This document shows, piece after piece, positions 41,342 through 45,792 of a stretch of DNA of 45,792 nucleotides. Position 1 is the stretch's first letter. Every line of letters begins with the position of its first letter. This DNA is from CAISDA01 sp050258555 (GTDB lineage Bacteria > Bacteroidota > Ignavibacteria > UBA10030 > UBA8401). The notes beneath the pieces were generated by a model. The model did no database searches. It worked only from the letters and a program-made list of their open reading frames with translations, and had not been told where the DNA came from. The position numbers and the translations under genes were made by a program. Location: NCBI GenBank assembly GCA_050258555.1, contig JBLMZA010000106.1, forward strand, positions 1 to 45,792. The letters run 5' to 3'.

Positions 41342-42610
41342 ATGCAGCGCAGATCATTTCTTGCATCCGCCCTTCTTGCCCCGGCGGCTCTTCACCATCT
41401 ATCAGGATCACTCATGGCACAACAGCACAGCCAGGCGCAGGCCGGGCCGACCGATGCGTCGATGTGGATTTATCTCTGGGACATCGTCGATGAAGGCTAC
41501 GAGCATGTGTTCTCCTTTCTGAAGGAGCGACGTCTCACCTCGCTCAGCGTGGCCGGCGCCTATCATGCGGGCAAGTTCCTTGCGGTCCATAATCCGAAGC
41601 GCAAGGTCGTCTTCCTGGAAGACGGCACGATCTACTTCACGCCCGATCCCCGTTTCTTCGGCGCGATCAAGCCGCAGGTCAATTCGCTTGTCACCGAAGG
41701 ACACCATCTCGGCTCGGTTGCCCGCTCGGCCGAGCGCTTCGGACTCGAGACGCGCGCCTGGGTGGTGTGCTGCCACAACTCGCGCATCGGCGCGCTGCAT
41801 CCCTCGGCCTGCACCGAAACGGCGTTCGGCGACAGGCTCATCCACAACCTCTGTCCGAACAATCCCGATGTGCGCGCGTATCTGCGCGGTCTCGTGCGGT
41901 CGCTTGCGGCGCAGGGCATCGGCACGATCGAACTCGAAGCGATGCAGTTTCAGGGATATGCGCACGGCATGCACCATGAGCGCGAAGGCATTCCGCTTCC
42001 GCTCGGCATCCGTTATCTGCTCGGACTCTGTTTCTGTCCGTCGTGCAGAAGAGAGGCCGAAGCGTCGCACGCGGAATTCGCGCGCGTGAAGGCATGGACG
42101 CTTCGCACGCTCGGGGAATATTTTGCCGATCCCTCCCCGGCCAATGAAGAGCGCTATGCGTCACTCGATGCGCTGCCGGCCGAACTCTTCGCGCCCTTCG
42201 ACCGGTGGCGCGAGGATGCAATCGTCCGTCTTGCAGGAGAGCTTTCCGACGCCGTGTCGACGCAGGGCATCCGTCTGCTTCCCATGACGTCGCTCGATCC
42301 CATTGCGCAGCGCATGGCGGCGATGAATCCGCAGAAGGTATCGGAAGTCACCGGCGGCATCCTTGCGCTCGGCTACATCAGAGAGGGCGCCGCATTGCGC
42401 GCTCCGCTTGAAGCCCTCAAATCGCGGCTCGGGCCCGCGCGGCGGCTCACCGTCGGCATGCATGTGGGCATGCCCGAAAGCGGCGGCAAGTCCGATTTCC
42501 TTGCGCGCATGAGCGCGGCGCGCGCGCTCGGCATCACGCGCTTCAATTTTTACAATTACGGCTTCGTGCCCCTTTCGCACATCGATTGGATCGCCGAAGC
42601 GCTCGCATAA
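41342..42610 (+). CDS. Tat-exported protein of unknown function, possible TIM-barrel hydrolase
   Basis: A 422-residue protein. The N-terminus MQRRSFLASALLAPAALHHL has the twin-arginine motif RRSFLA and a short hydrophobic stretch, so export in folded form is likely. The rest alternates helices and strands. Motifs that stand out are CCHNSRIG, LCPNNPDVRAYLRGLVRSL, TIELEAMQFQGYAHG and a CFCPSC metal-type knuckle (about 235). CPN-x-P-x-VR-x-Y and CxCPxC patterns occur in uncharacterised glycoside-hydrolase-like TIM barrels, which is the basis of the guess. No promoter is visible between it and the csp terminator. Confidence 0.6.
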   Translation: MQRRSFLASALLAPAALHHLSGSLMAQQHSQAQAGPTDASMWIYLWDIVDEGYEHVFSFLKERRLTSLSVAGAYHAGKFLAVHNPKRKVVFLEDGTIYFTPDPRFFGAIKPQVNSLVTEGHHLGSVARSAERFGLETRAWVVCCHNSRIGALHPSACTETAFGDRLIHNLCPNNPDVRAYLRGLVRSLAAQGIGTIELEAMQFQGYAHGMHHEREGIPLPLGIRYLLGLCFCPSCRREAEASHAEFARVKAWTLRTLGEYFADPSPANEERYASLDALPAELFAPFDRWREDAIVRLAGELSDAVSTQGIRLLPMTSLDPIAQRMAAMNPQKVSEVTGGILALGYIREGAALRAPLEALKSRLGPARRLTVGMHVGMPESGGKSDFLARMSAARALGITRFNFYNYGFVPLSHIDWIAEALA

Positions 42611-42683
42611 ACATTTTTTTTCGCGTCACCGATCCATCTCATCACAGCTGTCTCATTCATCACTTATTACACTCTGTCACTCT

Positions 42684-43124
42684 ATGAAGAACTCCATACT
42701 CTTTCTTGCCGTTGCACTGCCCGTGCTTGTTGCCGGATGCGCCTCCTCCACTGCCGTCACCTATCATGCCGACGGGAAAACGATCGCTCCCTACAGTCCC
42801 TCGGTTCAGGCCGGAGGGACGCTCTATGTGTCGGGACAGCTCGGCATGGATCCGCAGACGCTCGAACTCGTGAGCGATGATGTCGAAGCGCAGACCAAAC
42901 AGGTCTTCGCCAATCTCCAGTCGGTGCTCGGCAAGGCCGGCTATACGCTGAACGACGTTGTGCAGTGCACGGTCTATCTGAAGGACATCAAAAATTTCAA
43001 GAAGGTGAACGATATTTATGCGGGCTATTTTACGCAGGGCCGGTATCCGGCGCGCGTGGCGCTCGAAGTGGCCAATCTTCCGAAGTATGCCAAAGTGGAA
43101 ATCTCGGCAATCGCGGTGAAATAA
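42684..43124 (+). CDS. RidA-family protein with lipoprotein signal peptide
   Basis: A 146-residue protein with an N-terminal signal peptide whose lipobox is LVAGC (Cys19). The RidA/YjgF domain (about 25-146) has YSPSVQAGGTLYVSGQLGMD, the substrate carboxylate-binding Arg124 in RYPARVALEV and Glu139 in KVEISAI, the same positions used by active RidA imine deaminases. RidA proteins are normally cytoplasmic and remove reactive enamines made by PLP enzymes; here the signal places it in the periplasm facing a membrane. A terminator lies directly downstream. Confidence 0.9.
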   Translation: MKNSILFLAVALPVLVAGCASSTAVTYHADGKTIAPYSPSVQAGGTLYVSGQLGMDPQTLELVSDDVEAQTKQVFANLQSVLGKAGYTLNDVVQCTVYLKDIKNFKKVNDIYAGYFTQGRYPARVALEVANLPKYAKVEISAIAVK

Positions 43125-43129
43125 AAAAA

Positions 43130-43169
43130 GACAGCGCCGTACGATCATGCTGCACAGTACGGCGCTGTC
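43130..43169. terminator. Bidirectional terminator between the ridA-like and M48 genes
   Basis: GACAGCGCCGTAC (43130-43142) pairs perfectly with 43157-43169 around a 14-base loop. On the minus strand an A-run on the plus strand (43123-43129) supplies the T-tail. The two genes are convergent. Confidence 0.85.
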
Positions 43170-43205
43170 TCCTTCTCGATGCGCACATCCTCTATATAAT
43201 AGAGC

Positions 43206-44009
43206 TCATCCCTTCTTGTAATACTGCTCGGCTTCCGGGAGCCATTTTTTCAGATTGGCAATACGCGTCTCATCGGCCGGGTGCGTGCTCATGAATTCGG
43301 GCGGCTTCTGTCCCCCCGCCTGCTGCGACATGCGCTCCCAGAACGGGATCGTCTGGCTCGGATCGTATCCGGCCATCGCCATGAAGATGATGCCCATGTG
43401 GTCGGCCTCGCTTTCCTGGAGCCGGCTGTAGGGAAGCAGCGCGCCGAACTGCGCGCCGACGCCGTAGGCCGTCATCCAGAGATTGCGCGTCGCCTCGGGC
43501 TTGTTCTGCAGCGCCGTCTCGAGCGCCATGCCGCCGAACTGCGCCACCAGGCCCTGGCTCATGCGCTCTCCGCCGTGCTCGGCAATCGCATGCGCGATCT
43601 CGTGGCCGAGCACCACGGCAAGCCCGGTTTCATCCTTCGTCACCGGCAGGATGCCCGTATAGACGACGACCTTCCCGCCGGGCATGCACCAGGCGTTGAC
43701 CTCCTTGCTTTCGACCGTGTTGAATTCCCACTTATAGTCCTTGATCTGATCGCTCAGATTCTTCTCGGCCATATAGCGTTCGACGGCGCGCTCGATGCGT
43801 CCGCCCACGCGTTTGACGAGAGCCACCTGCTCCGGATTGGTGCTCAACTTGTTCTCCTTCAGAAACTGGTCGTATTCCTGGAAGCTCATCGAGAGCATCT
43901 GCCCCTGCGGAATGATATTGAACTGTTTTCTTCCCGTGACGGGCACGGAACTGCAGGAGAGCACGGAGAGGGACAGAAGAAGCGCCGCAATGACCGCCTT
44001 GAATTTCAT
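43206..44009 (-). CDS. M48-family metallopeptidase, lipoprotein (LoiP/BepA-like)
   Basis: A 267-residue envelope protease. The signal peptide ends in SVLSC, so Cys19 should carry lipid. The zinc motif is HEIAH at 136-140 with the third ligand E201 in QESEADHMG, and the C-terminal STHPADETRIANL is the family hallmark that contacts the active site. Such proteins degrade misassembled outer-membrane proteins. A consensus Shine-Dalgarno AAGGAGGT is placed five bases before the ATG. It appears to be monocistronic. Confidence 0.95.
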   Translation of the reverse strand: MKFKAVIAALLLSLSVLSCSSVPVTGRKQFNIIPQGQMLSMSFQEYDQFLKENKLSTNPEQVALVKRVGGRIERAVERYMAEKNLSDQIKDYKWEFNTVESKEVNAWCMPGGKVVVYTGILPVTKDETGLAVVLGHEIAHAIAEHGGERMSQGLVAQFGGMALETALQNKPEATRNLWMTAYGVGAQFGALLPYSRLQESEADHMGIIFMAMAGYDPSQTIPFWERMSQQAGGQKPPEFMSTHPADETRIANLKKWLPEAEQYYKKG

Positions 44010-44061
44010 GGAGACCTCCTTAACAAATGAAAGATGGAAAGAGCATTCACTGGATCATATA

Positions 44062-44092
44062 TACATATATGAAAGAAGATTGATCGAACAAA
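44062..44092 (-). promoter_or_regulatory. Promoter-like motif for the M48 peptidase gene
   Basis: On the minus strand TTTG (44092-44089), a 19-base spacer and TATATGTA (44069-44062). The second box fits TAnnTTTG at four of six fixed positions. The leader would be about 47 bases. Confidence 0.4.
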
Positions 44093-44118
44093 GTTCCCGC
44101 AGGCGTCTCCCCTTTCCT

Positions 44119-45792
44119 TCAATAGGCGTCATACCAGCGGGCGTCCTCCATGCCGAAGGGACGGGCCGCATAGCGCCGCGCTTCAGTGACGGCGCGGCTC
44201 AAGCGGATGGGATCGCGCTCCGCCAGATCGAGCACACGGCGGTATTCGGCGAGCGCTTCCTCGCGGCGTCCGGCAAGATCGAGCAGGTTGGCGCGGTGCA
44301 CCGCGCACAGCACCGGAAAGAGCGAGAGCTCGCCTGCGGCATGCTGCTTCGTGCCTTCAAGGAACCATTCCTCGGCCTTCATCCAGTCCGAGCGCGCGGC
44401 CGAGGCCATGCCGAGCGAGTGCAGCGCCAGCGCGGCCGCGCCGGTCGAATTGGCCGGATCGAGCTGGAGCGTCAGATGCGCCTCGCGCTCCGATCCCGCA
44501 AGGTCACGGTCATAGATGCGCAGGGCGGCCGATGTGCGCGCATGGGCCAGAATGCGGTAGCGCGACACCCAGCGCAGCACCGGATGCTGCGGATTCCACT
44601 CGATCTTCACCGGCTCCGACATGAGCATGAACGTGAAGCGCTGTTCAGCCTGCGACACGAAGATCCGCTTCAGCAGCGACTGCGTGCGCGTGAGGATGTG
44701 CACGTCGATCGGCATCATAAAGAGTTCGCCGCGCTGCGTCACCGTGACCGACGCTTCATAGGCGCCGCGCACGGTCGGCTCCGTCTTCGAAGAAAGGACC
44801 AGTTCGGGAAAGCCCGAGCGGTAGAGCCATTCATCGAAGAACCAGGCAAGCGGAGAACCGTAGGCGCGCTCGCAGATGTTCAGGAATTGTCCGATGGAAG
44901 GCGTCCGCTGCACGCTTTCACGGTAGAGCATGGCGAGCGCCCGATCGAACGCCTCGCGCCCCATCACATACTCGAGCATCATGAATATGTAGCGGCCCTT
45001 ATAGGTGAAGATCGCATCTTCGTTGCGTCCGTCGGTGCGGCCTGCGCCGACGGGCTGAGAGGGGAAGAAATCGAGCGCATGCGAAAGGATGTGCGCGCGC
45101 TCCTCGGCCTGCAAGGAAGCGCTCGTATCGCCGGTTGCAAAAAGGTAGCGCGTGGCGCAGTATCCCGTCCAGCTTTCATTGAACCAGAATGAGGAATCGG
45201 GAACATCGAATGTATAGGCGCGCGCCGTCTCCAAAAGCCAGGGATTATGCGCGCTCGAGACAAAGACGCTCGAATCGAAGACGGCATGCTCCGGGCCCGT
45301 GCGCACCAGGACGAAGCTGCCGCTCACGACGGGCTCCGACGATGCGGAGGCGCGGCCGATCGCGGCAAATGTGATGCGGCCGAAGCGCGAACGCCAGCCT
45401 TGCGATGCGAAATAGCGCGAGGCATCCGCCGTATGGGCAAGGATGGCATCCGCAAAATGCGCATCGAACGACGGCTCGGGCGTATAAAGCGCGATGCCGC
45501 AGACGGCCGGATCCTTCGCGTCAAAGCCGCGGCGTGTGACGTGTGACGAGCCCGCAATGCAGAAGCTTTCCTGCCAGGTTGAGGCATCCGTGCGCGTGAT
45601 CTTCCAGACGGTGCGTTCATCCTGCGAGCGCAGCGAATCCACGACGCCTCCCGAGAGCACGGTGACGGCCGAGGGCACGCTGAGCTCGATCACTGCCGGC
45701 GCATGACGGCGCGCAGTGCTTCTGCCGGCGTCGCCTTCCAGAAGCGGAACCCAGGTCGAATGCGCCGTCGCTTGCAGCACAAAGTCCTGCTC
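44119..45792 (-). CDS. M1-like protein with degenerate zinc site and C-terminal TPRs (cut by right edge)
   Basis: The visible 557 residues are the C-terminal part; the frame is open to the window edge. The region FWFNESWTGYCATRYLF matches the WLNEG-x-A-x-Y block of M1 aminopeptidases, and the later YKGRYIFMMLEYVMGREAFDRAL and FFDEWLYRSGFPEL are the typical M1 helical segment. The position where HExxH should stand reads LLETAR: the Glu is kept and both His are missing. The last 130 residues form TPR-like helices (YRRVLDLAERDP). It is probably a secreted, non-catalytic M1 relative. Its 5' end and any signal peptide lie outside the window. Confidence 0.72.
   Translation of the reverse strand, partial: EQDFVLQATAHSTWVPLLEGDAGRSTARRHAPAVIELSVPSAVTVLSGGVVDSLRSQDERTVWKITRTDASTWQESFCIAGSSHVTRRGFDAKDPAVCGIALYTPEPSFDAHFADAILAHTADASRYFASQGWRSRFGRITFAAIGRASASSEPVVSGSFVLVRTGPEHAVFDSSVFVSSAHNPWLLETARAYTFDVPDSSFWFNESWTGYCATRYLFATGDTSASLQAEERAHILSHALDFFPSQPVGAGRTDGRNEDAIFTYKGRYIFMMLEYVMGREAFDRALAMLYRESVQRTPSIGQFLNICERAYGSPLAWFFDEWLYRSGFPELVLSSKTEPTVRGAYEASVTVTQRGELFMMPIDVHILTRTQSLLKRIFVSQAEQRFTFMLMSEPVKIEWNPQHPVLRWVSRYRILAHARTSAALRIYDRDLAGSEREAHLTLQLDPANSTGAAALALHSLGMASAARSDWMKAEEWFLEGTKQHAAGELSLFPVLCAVHRANLLDLAGRREEALAEYRRVLDLAERDPIRLSRAVTEARRYAARPFGMEDARWYDAY

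Overview
The window is a compact, moderately GC-rich bacterial chromosome segment. It holds 43 protein genes, no rRNA or tRNA genes, no insertion sequence and no CRISPR array. I infer the Bacteroidota-Chlorobiota (FCB) superphylum, perhaps an Ignavibacteria- or Kapabacteria-like lineage. The reasons are: an ATP synthase operon whose visible order is atpZ, atpI-like, atpB, E, F, H, A, G; a DUF5686-type outer-membrane protein; and many upstream regions with TTG or TTTG, a 19-20 base spacer, then TAnnTT, the Bacteroidota-type sigma-A promoter. Shine-Dalgarno sequences are clear at several genes (43-44 kb M48 peptidase, 40.3 kb P-II, 17.4 kb FKBP, atpE), which fits Chlorobiota/Ignavibacteria better than classical Bacteroidetes. 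The taxonomic call is an inference.

Layout. 1-6.5 kb (minus): an M23 peptidase and a bactofilin (envelope and cytoskeleton) head the F-type ATP synthase operon, which runs off the left edge inside atpG. 6.6-9.9 kb: a family 4 glycosyltransferase diverges from a translationally coupled aminotransferase and alpha/beta hydrolase pair. 9.9-16.4 kb (minus): a translation-linked operon of RF3, a DUF885-like protein, an ABC-F ATPase and a 23S rRNA uracil methyltransferase, with three copies of a small hairpin repeat in its spacers. 16.5-22.7 kb (minus): an exported FKBP isomerase; a coupled POT transporter, GDSL hydrolase and EamA transporter; a dienelactone-hydrolase-like exported protein; MurB. 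22.8-30.3 kb (minus): an M13 peptidase, then a probable redox operon (DUF2721, NfnA, NfnB, bacteriohemerythrin, D-2-hydroxyacid dehydrogenase, CorA).

30.4-45.8 kb: Tex (plus); a PGRP amidase lipoprotein and a DUF5686 outer-membrane protein (minus); a nucleotidyltransferase and CDP-alcohol phosphatidyltransferase pair (plus); an Aas-like acyl-ACP synthetase with a TPR/coiled-coil partner (minus); P-II and a cold shock gene with a structured spacer (plus); a Tat-exported protein of unknown function; a RidA-family lipoprotein; an M48 lipoprotein peptidase; and, cut by the right edge, an M1-like protein whose zinc motif appears lost.

Most of the content is housekeeping. The least explained items are the covarying hairpin repeats around the ABC-F gene, the structured RNA between glnB and csp, the nucleotidyltransferase/CDP-alcohol transferase pair, the lipoprotein RidA and the M1-like pseudoenzyme. 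No unmistakable new defence or mobile system is present.
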